Shown here: positions 52,237-61,308 of the stretch, in pieces
Numbering within the stretch: the stretch's first letter is position 1
Layout of the letters: every line of letters starts with the position of its first letter
From: Yarrowia lipolytica
Lineage: Eukaryota > Ascomycota > Dipodascomycetes > Dipodascales
DNA length: 64,000 bases
NCBI RefSeq assembly: GCF_001761485.1
Contig: NC_090771.1
Coordinates: 2,914,001-2,978,000, forward strand
Direction of reading: 5' to 3'
Program-made: the position numbers and the translations under genes
The notes under the pieces: generated by a model
Told to the model about the DNA's origin: nothing
What the model saw: only the letters and a program-made list of their open reading frames with translations
The model's database searches: none

Positions 52237-55200
52237 ATGGTAGCGGAGAAAAAGACACGGATCACCTACTTTGATCCGTTTGGTGTTTTCACGGGGAACC
52301 TCGAGGAGGGCCTGCGCAAACGGCTACCGCTCCAGAACCTCCATTGGAGCGCTCTCTCGGGCGACAAGCCTCTCAGATCGATCCCTAGGCTGGATGTGGA
52401 GCTGGTGGAGGATGTGGCACAGCATGGGGAGGCCGAGGCATCCAAGCCGCGGCTGCATCAGATGCAAGGTCTCTCGAATGAGCCCTACTTTGCCATCATG
52501 TTTGTGCGGTGTGATGACACCGAGACTTACAAGTCCAGTGTTCGGAAGGTGATTCGAGATTGGTTCAACAGAAGCGTCAGCCACCGCAGGGAGCCGATAG
52601 AATGGATGATTGTCAACTGGAAAAGCAACAAGTCGCGACCAAAGAGCTCGGTATTCGACAAGATCAAGTCCGACTTCAACACTGATAACAAGAAGGATAG
52701 ATGCATTCAGGTCAGAGAGGACGCCAGTGCGGAGGATCTCATTGATTTTTGGGGCGACTTGATATCACGACTCAAGGAGGGAGTGCTGGATACTTTTTCC
52801 ATGCGCGTGGACTCGTACGAAAAGGAAATTGCCAAGTTGGAGGCCCAGAAGAATGTGGTGGGATGGAACTATGGAGCCTTCTTTGTCGCCAAGGAGGGAC
52901 TCGGTGTGTCGTTTGAAAATGTGGCACTGTATGATGACGCTCTGCAAGTCTATGATGAGCTGGAGGCCTCGTATCAGGAAATGTCGGCCAACAAAAACGT
53001 CACATTTGTCTCTAAGATTGGTTTCGAAAAGGTGGATGTCGGTATTTTGGAACCCCAGCATGAGACTGACATCAAGCTCGAGATTCTGGCCAACGAGGTG
53101 TCACTGTTCGATTTCAGATGCTACCTGTTTGGTCGGCAGGTAACCCAGCTGCTTCTGCAGTCTCGATCTGCTACTACTCCCTCTATTTCTGCATTGTTTA
53201 TGAGTCAGGTTCTGTCTCGTGTGCTGTCATTCCAACGGGAGATCCGAACTCTGCTTTATAGCAACAAGAAGGATCCTCTGATGGTGGCTGACTGGGCATA
53301 CCATGTGTCCAACGAGTTCCTTGAAGTGTCTGATACCATTGAGACTGAGGGACGAGAGATCAGCGAGGCCCGTGGAGAGCTGCTGTTTGCATGCAGAGAA
53401 ATGCTACTGGCCCTGGCCGAAAACAGAGGCTGGTACCTGGTTACGGCCATGCGAGAAGTGTCTCTTAATGACGAACCCAAGAGCGAATATAAACCCACCG
53501 AACTCGTGGCTGCTCTGCTTTCCAATGAAGAGGAGTTTCTGGAGTCTTACCGAGAACTCACCGTCCAGATTGCGGAGGAATACCGACATGCTGGCCGAGA
53601 AAGATCCATAAAGGCTTTCACGTGTGATTTGGCCCTTTTGGACTTCCAGCAGGGTCGTTATGAGCAGGCTGTGACGCAGCTGAAGACTCTACCTTCTCTG
53701 TTTTCTACCCAGGGATGGGATGCTATGGCAGTGTCTGTCTTCAAATATTACACAAAGTGTCTGCAGGCTCTTGGACGAAAGGAAGAACTTCTAAATGCTG
53801 TTCTGCTGCTGGTCTCCCAGCGAGAGCTCATCACATCCCGCGAACTCGATGAGTACTTCAAAATTGCTCTTTCTCTACGAAGTGAGCAGCTCGAGTTTGA
53901 CCTCACTGGCACTTTTGTAGTTGATCTGGCTAGTGGAGTGACGCATTCCAAGGAGGAGAATGACGACTCTGTGCTTCTCGAGGTCGCAATTAACTCCCCC
54001 TTGCCTAAAGCAGTGAAGGTTAGCCAGGTCTGTGTCACGTACTCATACGACCAAGACGGAGCAGCAGATAACAAGGTGATCAAATTCGAGAGTCTGGCGA
54101 CCACCATTGCCCCAGGTGTGAACAAGCTGCAGCTCGAGACTAACCAGTTCACAGAGTATCCGTTGTACCCTCGAGAGCTTGTTATTTCCATCGATAAGCT
54201 GTCGCTGACTATCGACATCGTTTCTTCAGCTCCCTTGTACATGTCTTCTGGCCCCGGTAACATGAATGCTCGTATTTCTGTGCCTAGAGAGCTTCACTTG
54301 AACAGAAAGTGTGTCGCACTCACTGTCTCAAACTCTTCCACGGTCAATGAAGGTCTCATTACTGTCTCTTGTGTCGACCTCCAGAGCAAGCTGTATGTCA
54401 GGGACGCAACACTAACCATTGATGGTAAGCCCGTGGACGATATGGACGACGGAGAAATTCTGTCTGCTGACGAAATCGTGTTTGAGAATCTCGAGAAGGG
54501 CCAGGTCTTGGAAGTCCTCATTCCCTACGAGAATCATGGCCCAGCTATTATGGAGTTTGGAATATCCATCAAGTACAGAACTTCAGAGGGCGAGTATCTC
54601 TACGACACTACCGATTCTGTCGATGTGCGATTACCCATCTCCGTGTCTGTTCAGGACGTATTCCGAACCTCCTTCCTCTACTCCCGGTTTTCTGTCACAT
54701 CTACAGACGCCTCTCCCATTCGAACTCTGGGTGTCACCCTGTCGGAATCTGATGGAGAAGATCTTTATGCCATCTCTACTCCCTCAATGTCTTCCGACGT
54801 CGTCTTCACTAACCAGGCTGCGTCTTTCACCTTCAGAATCGAGCCGCGAGACTGGTCCAGGTTCATTGCTGCTGGTGCTAAGAAGCCTTTGACTCTCCGA
54901 ATCGAGTTTCGGCGTGTCGCAGACGAACTGGTGGAGTTTATCTGGGCCAAAATCACAGCAAAGCTTGCTGCTGCAGGTCTGGAAGACTGCATTGTCTCTC
55001 TGCGTGTCATTAAGTCTCTCATAGAGGCTGATGTCACTTCCTATGCTCTGCGACTGCCTACCATGTCTGAGCCTATTGTTCTTCCTGAATGGACAGAGGC
55101 ACTGCAGGCAGTCTCCAAGGATAATCATGAGAAGGTAAAGGAAGTTGTCAACGAGGCTTTGGCTGAGTCTACCTCGTGCTCCGATGAGTGTCTGCTGCCT

Positions 55201-55626
55201 AGTCAGTTTTTGTGCATCTCTGTGCCTGTGCCTCAGGTCCAGATTGTTCTTTCATCCAAGCTGACCGAGGACAAGCCTACTACAAAGCCCCAGAGAGTCG
55301 GTGAAGCCATCGACTACACTCTGAATATCAACTCAAAGCTGTGGGATTCTAACCTAGCCCCTGATACACGGTTCTTCTATGAAATTCTGCCCCTGCCTGA
55401 TACTTGGACAGTTTACGGAAGACGGAAGGGCCACTTTGTGCCAGCCGACAATGTGGTGGAGAATCTGCAGCTGGTCCCACTCAAGACAGGCCGAATCGCA
55501 CTGCCTGAGGTGGTTATTCGGCCTGCTGACTCTGAGACCCCCATTTCTATGGAGGTGGACAACCGAATCGGCGTGAAGTACGTGGTTGTTGCTCCTGAAC
55601 TGGGCCGACTGACATTCTCGTTCTGA
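52237..55626 (+). CDS. TRS130: TRAPPII subunit Trs130 (TRAPPC10)
   Basis: The 1129-residue protein (yeast Trs130 has 1102) is a TRAPPII-specific subunit that helps activate Ypt31/32 at the late Golgi. Recognisable family parts are the N-terminal ITYFDPFGVF and a conserved PIEWMIVNWKSNKS, followed by KIKSDFNTDNKKDRCIQV. An alpha-solenoid middle follows (for example AEEYRHAGRERSIKAFTCDLA and FQQGRYEQAV). The C-terminal half is beta-rich and Ig-like, as in TRAPPC10 proteins, ending GVKYVVVAPELGRLTFSF. It is intronless. The stop lies only 89 bp from the stop of the converging F-box gene. With Trs23 it is the second TRAPP subunit in this window. Confidence 0.93.
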   Translation: MVAEKKTRITYFDPFGVFTGNLEEGLRKRLPLQNLHWSALSGDKPLRSIPRLDVELVEDVAQHGEAEASKPRLHQMQGLSNEPYFAIMFVRCDDTETYKSSVRKVIRDWFNRSVSHRREPIEWMIVNWKSNKSRPKSSVFDKIKSDFNTDNKKDRCIQVREDASAEDLIDFWGDLISRLKEGVLDTFSMRVDSYEKEIAKLEAQKNVVGWNYGAFFVAKEGLGVSFENVALYDDALQVYDELEASYQEMSANKNVTFVSKIGFEKVDVGILEPQHETDIKLEILANEVSLFDFRCYLFGRQVTQLLLQSRSATTPSISALFMSQVLSRVLSFQREIRTLLYSNKKDPLMVADWAYHVSNEFLEVSDTIETEGREISEARGELLFACREMLLALAENRGWYLVTAMREVSLNDEPKSEYKPTELVAALLSNEEEFLESYRELTVQIAEEYRHAGRERSIKAFTCDLALLDFQQGRYEQAVTQLKTLPSLFSTQGWDAMAVSVFKYYTKCLQALGRKEELLNAVLLLVSQRELITSRELDEYFKIALSLRSEQLEFDLTGTFVVDLASGVTHSKEENDDSVLLEVAINSPLPKAVKVSQVCVTYSYDQDGAADNKVIKFESLATTIAPGVNKLQLETNQFTEYPLYPRELVISIDKLSLTIDIVSSAPLYMSSGPGNMNARISVPRELHLNRKCVALTVSNSSTVNEGLITVSCVDLQSKLYVRDATLTIDGKPVDDMDDGEILSADEIVFENLEKGQVLEVLIPYENHGPAIMEFGISIKYRTSEGEYLYDTTDSVDVRLPISVSVQDVFRTSFLYSRFSVTSTDASPIRTLGVTLSESDGEDLYAISTPSMSSDVVFTNQAASFTFRIEPRDWSRFIAAGAKKPLTLRIEFRRVADELVEFIWAKITAKLAAAGLEDCIVSLRVIKSLIEADVTSYALRLPTMSEPIVLPEWTEALQAVSKDNHEKVKEVVNEALAESTSCSDECLLPSQFLCISVPVPQVQIVLSSKLTEDKPTTKPQRVGEAIDYTLNINSKLWDSNLAPDTRFFYEILPLPDTWTVYGRRKGHFVPADNVVENLQLVPLKTGRIALPEVVIRPADSETPISMEVDNRIGVKYVVVAPELGRLTFSF

Positions 55627-55715
55627 CGAAGATGGACTAAAAATACATGCATGCATATAGATTAATGAATTGCGGCACCATGCCCCTATTATATACCTCC
55701 AGCAACTTTTAGTAG

Positions 55716-57083
55716 CTACCCTTCCCTCCTATGCATCACTCTATATTGTCGACGCGCGACTGGAGGTGGAGGGGAGTCCTTATTCCATGTGGAGATGTCC
55801 ACTCGACCTTGCCACCCTTCCCAGTCGTCTCCGGCTTTCCAGGACGGGACTTCTGAGAAGACCTGAGTAGCAAACCACGCCTGGAACTCCCAGCTAAACG
55901 ACCAGAGATGAGGGATGTTGTCCACCATGCCAAAAACCTGCTTGGCATCATCGTTGGGTGTCCATGAGTGTCGTTGAAACATGGTCGTGATCTCCCAGTT
56001 GGGGTAGTACCGGTTGACACGCAGATTATTGTCGTCGGTGACCTGGAACCAAAGTAACTTCCCCAGCTTGTTCATGACCCGAAGTTTTATGCTGCCCTCG
56101 TTCATGTATACGAATCCATTCTGAAACTGAAAGTAGTTTGAGTCCCAGACTGGAGTGGCCGCCAGAAACTGGGTGGTCATGGTCTCCCAGTTTACCAAGA
56201 ACAGCTGGCAGTTGGAGTCCCTTCTATCTCTGGGTATGAAGCGTGCAATGGAGAACCGGTCGTTGAAGTTCCACCACTTTTTGGCCACGTCGTATTTTCT
56301 GTTGACTTCGAACTTGAGTTCCTGGGCCTCCCCCAGCTTATAGGCCATTATTCGTCGTCGGTGCACCACCGCGGACTTGCGGTTGCGCGAAACAAACTCC
56401 ACCGCGTACGGATGATGAGAGGTGCATTCGGGGGCATCACTGAAGGTGAAATCGAGCTTCCACTCGGCGTCTCCAGACACCAGCCAGCCTTCATTTGATC
56501 TCCACCAGGAATCTTTCTCTGACAAATGCATCAGCTTGATGCTTCCATCTGTGTAGTTGATCTCGTAGATGGCAAAGAGGCCATTTACAGACAGAACCAA
56601 GAGATTCGAGTCCTGTGCAGGCTCGTACTCAACTCCTATCCAGGAATGGGTCTTTCCAACTGCCAAATTGGCATCAGGGTGCACAAACTCGTCAGTCTTC
56701 ACCACTAGGGGCAGATTGGAGGTGCGATTCTTCTGAATAGCCAGGCTGCGGGTTATAGCCTCTTCGAGAGTGAGAGGGACGGATACTGACATTTCCTTGC
56801 TGATCCGCTTCTTGAGCCCGAGATAATCATAGGATGCAAAAGCATCTTTGTCCAGGGGAAAGAATGTTGTGACTAAGGAGCTCTTCAGGAGCTGTGGCAT
56901 CCACTCCAGAAGAGATACTCTGAGCGATTTCGAGGTATTTGACAGTTGATAGATGCTCCAGGGATCGCAATCCACACATATTTGCTCCAGAATCTCCTGG
57001 GGCACCGTGTCCAATCCAGGCGTCATTTTTTGGGGCTTGCCATATGAGAGTGCACAATCTAAGTCTGATAAAGCTATAAGCAT
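55716..57083 (-). CDS. F-box-like protein of unknown function
   Basis: The 455-residue product has an F-box-like segment (about residues 24-65: LDTVPQEILEQICV, then WSIYQLSNTSKSLRVSL), which in the family binds Skp1 in SCF ubiquitin ligases. The remaining ~380 residues are Trp/Tyr-rich with a beta-propeller-like feel (repeated W-x-F and FAIYEINYTDGSIKL segments), but no named repeat is evident. Two starts are possible: ATG at 57083, or ATG at 57026 (MTPGLDTVPQEIL), which sits just before the F-box and would be the more typical F-box start. The protein resembles no yeast F-box protein I know by name. Substrate is unknown. Confidence 0.72.
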   Translation of the reverse strand: MLIALSDLDCALSYGKPQKMTPGLDTVPQEILEQICVDCDPWSIYQLSNTSKSLRVSLLEWMPQLLKSSLVTTFFPLDKDAFASYDYLGLKKRISKEMSVSVPLTLEEAITRSLAIQKNRTSNLPLVVKTDEFVHPDANLAVGKTHSWIGVEYEPAQDSNLLVLSVNGLFAIYEINYTDGSIKLMHLSEKDSWWRSNEGWLVSGDAEWKLDFTFSDAPECTSHHPYAVEFVSRNRKSAVVHRRRIMAYKLGEAQELKFEVNRKYDVAKKWWNFNDRFSIARFIPRDRRDSNCQLFLVNWETMTTQFLAATPVWDSNYFQFQNGFVYMNEGSIKLRVMNKLGKLLWFQVTDDNNLRVNRYYPNWEITTMFQRHSWTPNDDAKQVFGMVDNIPHLWSFSWEFQAWFATQVFSEVPSWKAGDDWEGWQGRVDISTWNKDSPPPPVARRQYRVMHRREG

Positions 57084-57118
57084 CCCAAAAAGTGCCGTCT
57101 TGTGGGGTAACAGAAGCT

Positions 57119-57134
57119 AAAAAAAAAAAAAAAG
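57119..57134. repeat. Poly-A/T run
   Basis: Sixteen A residues lie on the + strand just upstream of the F-box gene start; read on the minus strand this is a poly-T promoter element. Confidence 0.9.
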
Positions 57135-57298
57135 CCGTCTAATAAAGGACAACAGCGGCTATTGAGCCGTGCCAGACTAAACTACCATTACACCATGTGA
57201 TTAACTATTTACAGGGTCTGATGCAACGATATTGAAATTCGTATGCAAATAAGTTATGAGTACTCGAGCCGATTTACCGAACAGTACTTGTAGTTCCC

Positions 57299-57871
57299 CT
57301 ACCCCAACATCTCCTCCGCCTTTGTGTTGTAGAGCATGCCTTCTATAGCCGGGACGGCATAATTATCAGGGTCGTACTGGCTCAAAAGTGGATCAATCAT
57401 CTCAGGCATGGCCACCTTGACAAACAAAATGGGCACATTCAAGCCATACATCTCCGCTAGTCCTTGACGTGTCAAATTCTTGTTGCTGGCCATGATGGCA
57501 AGTGTGTTGGGGTCATTGTGAGCCAGCCAGACTCCGGCGAGCTCCAGGAAGTCCTTGCCGGGCATTCGCTTGGCCTTGGTACGGCATTGCACAATCACAT
57601 TGAGCGCAGGGGCATCTGGTCGAGACCACACGCCATACATGTCCACACCACGATCACCTGCTCCTCCGGAAAGGACCAGATCAACCACATTGAGATCGTG
57701 ATGCAAAACTGTTGCCACCGTATGTTCATAAAAGGTGCCCAGTAAAGGCATAACCAGAGGAGACTTGTTTTGGAGTTCGTTCTGTCGCAACCACGTTCTG
57801 CAGCCCTGATTGAAGCTCACATTCCTCTTGGCAAATTGCGATACCGTTGACAACCATCTCATTTTCCTCAT
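57299..57871 (-). CDS. RRG7: Mitochondrial Rrg7-like protein (restriction-endonuclease-like fold)
   Basis: The 190-residue protein has a basic, acid-free start (MRKMRWLSTVSQFAKR) that suggests mitochondrial import. The DUF2034/Rrg7 core follows: GTFYEH (E49), SGGAGDRGVDMYGVW (D73, D77) and IVQCRTK (Q95). These fit a PD-(D/E)xK nuclease-like layout of E, D and QxK, although the last position is Arg97 where Lys is usual in the fold. In yeast RRG7 is required for respiratory growth; its biochemical role is not settled. Length is somewhat below yeast Rrg7 (about 240). A second ATG at codon 4 is a possible start. Confidence 0.85.
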   Translation of the reverse strand: MRKMRWLSTVSQFAKRNVSFNQGCRTWLRQNELQNKSPLVMPLLGTFYEHTVATVLHHDLNVVDLVLSGGAGDRGVDMYGVWSRPDAPALNVIVQCRTKAKRMPGKDFLELAGVWLAHNDPNTLAIMASNKNLTRQGLAEMYGLNVPILFVKVAMPEMIDPLLSQYDPDNYAVPAIEGMLYNTKAEEMLG

Positions 57872-58203
57872 TCTGTCGTCTGAATCACCACTGAGATGTT
57901 GTAGTGAACATAATTGGTGAAGAGGTCTATTGTATCGTGCACTCTTTTATCAGCCCAGCTGGAACTCTATTCAGAGGGTGGGTTCTCACAAGTTCATACA
58001 AGACACTTGATATTATAACCATGCTAAACATACACTCACGCTACAAAGTCCATATCCTATCTCATTATTATGCTTATTAATTGCTAAGTAATCTATTCTA
58101 ATCAAAGAGTCAGATGTTGGTAGTTTTCGATACTGTCACTGACATGATGCTATGCGTTTTTGTGTGTTAAGTAGGCTTGCCGTTAGTTGTAGCTTGCTGT
58201 TGA
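57872..58203. promoter_or_regulatory. Tandem intergenic region, RRG7 promoter / Rab GAP 3' flank
   Basis: This 332-bp AT-rich region shows no gene or repeat. Confidence 0.5.
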
Positions 58204-60186
58204 TCACTCCATGGACCACTTGTTGGAGCCAATATGCAGCTTTCGCAAGACAAAAGTTCGCGACGTGGGCCGCTGACGCGACAGAATGAGTTCCTCGAGC
58301 ACATCATCCCGTGACTGGATGCCACCAGTACCGCCGTTACCACGCTTCTGCCGGACAATCTTCCGCAGCTGCGCAATCTCGTCTTGGCTAATGTGGCCAA
58401 AGTCGTTGTAGCGTTTGAAGCAAGACTCCATGAGGTGGGAGGCGTCCAGCATGGACTTGGGCGAAGTCTGGACCACCTGGAAGATCTCCATGGGATCGTT
58501 GAGACCCACAAACTCCGGCTCGCTTTGTTTCATTAGTGTCAACGCGATTCGGAACAGGGTCTTGGACCCCTCGTAGAAGAGACAATCCCAGATTCTCAGA
58601 GTAGTCTCGATGGGAAGAGTACCAATGTAGACACTCATGAACCACGAGGCTGTGCAAAGGGTGATGGGAGGGAGATTTCGGACCAGGTCCATGCCTTCGG
58701 AAGGAGCTCCCTCCAGACCCACTCCGATATGTCGCCAGACAGCAGGGAGCGACTTTTGCACCAAGAGCATCAGCACGCCCTGATCCACGTTGACTCCCTC
58801 GAGGTTGGTGTCATGCACTCCGGGAAGATACTTTTGGGTGATAATGTGCAGCATCCAGAAAGCACGTTCCTCGTCCATGAAGAGGAGAAGTAGCCCTGCC
58901 AGGAAATTAAGCGATTGGCAATAACCAACCTTGGGGTGGTGCAGGGCAAAGGCTCGCAGGACTCTTCGCAAAGCCATGATCATGGGCGTCTCATCCACTT
59001 CTCCTTCAGCTTTCCGGAAGTAGACGTTGTCGGGGAAAGTTCTGTAGAGATCACGCTCAATGAGCTCAGCGTCCACAGTGTCCATGGTAGCGCTCTTCTC
59101 GCAGAGCTTGTCGTACACTCCGACGTTGGCGTTGAGGTATTCGTAGCCACGGGCAAACCAGAACCAAGCCTGGCCTCGCCACTCGGCAGGAATGCCCTTT
59201 CGCACGTACCGCTTCAGCTTTTCCGACTTGGGGGGGAACCTAGTGGGTCCAGTGGAGGGAACTCGGGCCTCGTTGGAGTCCTTGCCCTTATCTTCGGCGG
59301 CCCCAATATCGAGGCCGCTTTGCTTCATCAGAGACACCCACTTCTTCTTTCGTCGCTGTAAATATGGCTGGTACTTGCCCCACCACTTGTCGTAATCGTT
59401 CATGCGAATATATGAGTTAGCCTTGAGGAAGCCGTATCGATCTCGGGGCCCGTCCTCCATGGTGTTTGTGCGCGACGACGGTTTGGATCGCATGTCGATG
59501 GTCGATCGCACTCGGCCGGCCTCTCGTCGGGACTCCTTGTATGATGAGGCCACGGAGATTGCTGAGCCAGGGGCGTCGTGGTTGTATGGAGTCTTCTGCA
59601 AGTCAGGGGTTCGAGGATTCGGCTCGGGGTGCAGGTTAGCTACGGGGATAGCTTGTAGCGTCTCCAGGGCTGGTGTTGTTTCTGTGGGGTTGTTTGTCTG
59701 TCTGCTGACAGGGACCGAAGACGAGCCTTGAGAGGTCATGCCCGACTCGGGAGATTTCGAGTACAAATCAATGATGCCGATTTCGTCGTTAGAATAAATG
59801 GAGTCTCGTGAAAGAGGCGGGGTGTCGCCAATGTCGACAGGTCGACGTTGTATGTGATGACCTGACGTGTCGTTAGGGATGCTCTGTGGAGGCGGCATTT
59901 GGTGGGCACTCATGTCTAGTTGTGTATCTGTTGAAGCGCCTGCCTTGCCGTTCTGTAGACCCTTCCCTAGCCCGCTAGGGCCAGGCTGGACCGTTTCCAG
60001 ACCCATGGCGACCCCTATGCTGTCCACACTGCGCTCAAATTCAAAGGCTTCAAGGGGCGGAGTGTGGAACTCGTCGTCGATGCCCTCTTTGTCCTTGTAC
60101 ACCTTCTCAAACGCCACCGGCATGGAGCTCAGTCCAAACGGCTGTCGCGTTGTCATTGGTGTTGTGTACGTATCCTGATGGTGCAT
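58204..60186 (-). CDS. MSB3: TBC-domain Rab GAP, Msb3/Gyp3-like
   Basis: The start is the ATG at 60186. The frame extends 61 codons upstream but only to a GTG, and that part looks non-coding. The 660-residue protein has a long Ser/Pro-rich N-terminal half, then DRYGFLKANSYI and FPPKSEKLKRYVRKGIPAEWRGQAW, which are hallmarks of Msb3/Msb4. The TBC domain runs from about 330 to 560, with the Arg finger R382 (IERDLYRTF) and the Gln finger Q424 (YCQSLNFLAG). Such enzymes stimulate GTP hydrolysis by Sec4 and other Rabs and act in exocytosis and polarity. It shares Rab biology with the TRAPP genes nearby, although proximity need not mean function. It diverges from RIM21. Confidence 0.87.
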   Translation of the reverse strand: MHHQDTYTTPMTTRQPFGLSSMPVAFEKVYKDKEGIDDEFHTPPLEAFEFERSVDSIGVAMGLETVQPGPSGLGKGLQNGKAGASTDTQLDMSAHQMPPPQSIPNDTSGHHIQRRPVDIGDTPPLSRDSIYSNDEIGIIDLYSKSPESGMTSQGSSSVPVSRQTNNPTETTPALETLQAIPVANLHPEPNPRTPDLQKTPYNHDAPGSAISVASSYKESRREAGRVRSTIDMRSKPSSRTNTMEDGPRDRYGFLKANSYIRMNDYDKWWGKYQPYLQRRKKKWVSLMKQSGLDIGAAEDKGKDSNEARVPSTGPTRFPPKSEKLKRYVRKGIPAEWRGQAWFWFARGYEYLNANVGVYDKLCEKSATMDTVDAELIERDLYRTFPDNVYFRKAEGEVDETPMIMALRRVLRAFALHHPKVGYCQSLNFLAGLLLLFMDEERAFWMLHIITQKYLPGVHDTNLEGVNVDQGVLMLLVQKSLPAVWRHIGVGLEGAPSEGMDLVRNLPPITLCTASWFMSVYIGTLPIETTLRIWDCLFYEGSKTLFRIALTLMKQSEPEFVGLNDPMEIFQVVQTSPKSMLDASHLMESCFKRYNDFGHISQDEIAQLRKIVRQKRGNGGTGGIQSRDDVLEELILSRQRPTSRTFVLRKLHIGSNKWSME

Positions 60187-61308
60187 ATTTCTTCCAGGTA
60201 CAATTAAGACAATAGAGTTGCAGGGGCTAGGGGGTGAGAGAATTGAAGCAATAGTCTGCGGTGAACCAAGGACTAAGGTAAAGAAAACACGTACGGAAAA
60301 AATATCCGTCGATTTTCCTGCTTGCCGGTTATCCAACACCAATCCAACGTAGAGACTCTCTCTCTGCACCCTTCGGCACGTGAGCTGTACGGGGTGCAGC
60401 TGAGTTGGGTCACACTGTGTACAAGTAGCTGTGTGTAGCCTTTCTGGACCCGCTGTGCTGTGTGGTGTGCTGTTGGGACTCCCTCATCTCACTCCAAGTA
60501 CGTACTGTACTCCACCTTGAGATTTCGCTAACAGAACTACAATGCACCTAACGTTAGACATGACTAACGTCGCTGGGATACTTACACCATACAGAGTTGG
60601 GCACGTGTTACATGTAAGGCTGGTTTGATAGAAGTGTATTTCTGTATATATTATACCTGTGCGGCCAACGTCCCATCACTCTCGGGCCCCGGCGTCGTTT
60701 TCATCTTGCTGGGTGGCAGCCGCTTCTCTGCAGCTGTCTCACGTGACAGATCGTCCAAAAACGGCCAGTGCAAAAAATATAGCGTCTCTCGCTGGCGGGC
60801 TTAAAGGCTGAAAGTACAGAGAGAAGAAAGTGAGTGAGGAATAAACGCTCAAACGCTCATGGGCCCACGCCTCGTGTCCACATGCCTCGGAAACTGTCTC
60901 TCGCTTATTTCCACAGATTGCCTGGAAAATAAAGATTAAGGATTGGGACATGAGGAGGCTAATGGAACAAAAGTTGCTCCGGGTCGTAAGGATGCGAAAA
61001 GGCTGTTATTGTGCCAAGGGGACACTGGCTTCTATACTTTCCATCATCTATAGCGGTGAGACCTGATCCGAGGAGATAATCTCGCTTTTCGCTGCCGCCA
61101 AGAGAGCCAAGAAGCTTGTGTCTAAAAACACCTTGCGTGGCCCTTTGTCTGCATCTAGGTTAAGCTGTGGGACAAGCCTGCAAATAGACTTCTTCTTTCA
61201 TCTCCTCATCCGTAGTATCCGCTGCAACTCTTTCCCGCACACCCTCAACAGAAAGCCTGGCTCTACACACACACACACACACACTCCCCCAGCAGGTCCA
61301 TTTCTCCC
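60187..61308. promoter_or_regulatory. Divergent intergenic region MSB3 / RIM21
   Basis: This shared 1.1-kb upstream region contains a CA microsatellite just before the RIM21 ATG. No gene is seen. Confidence 0.5.
61265..61284. repeat. CA microsatellite
   Basis: (AC)10 in the RIM21 5' leader, ending 25 bp before its ATG. Confidence 0.9.

Noticed and set aside
60187-60369. 61-codon N-terminal extension of the Rab GAP frame
   Set aside because: The extension begins with GTG, has no ATG and reads as hydrophobic non-conserved sequence; the ATG at 60186 is preferred.
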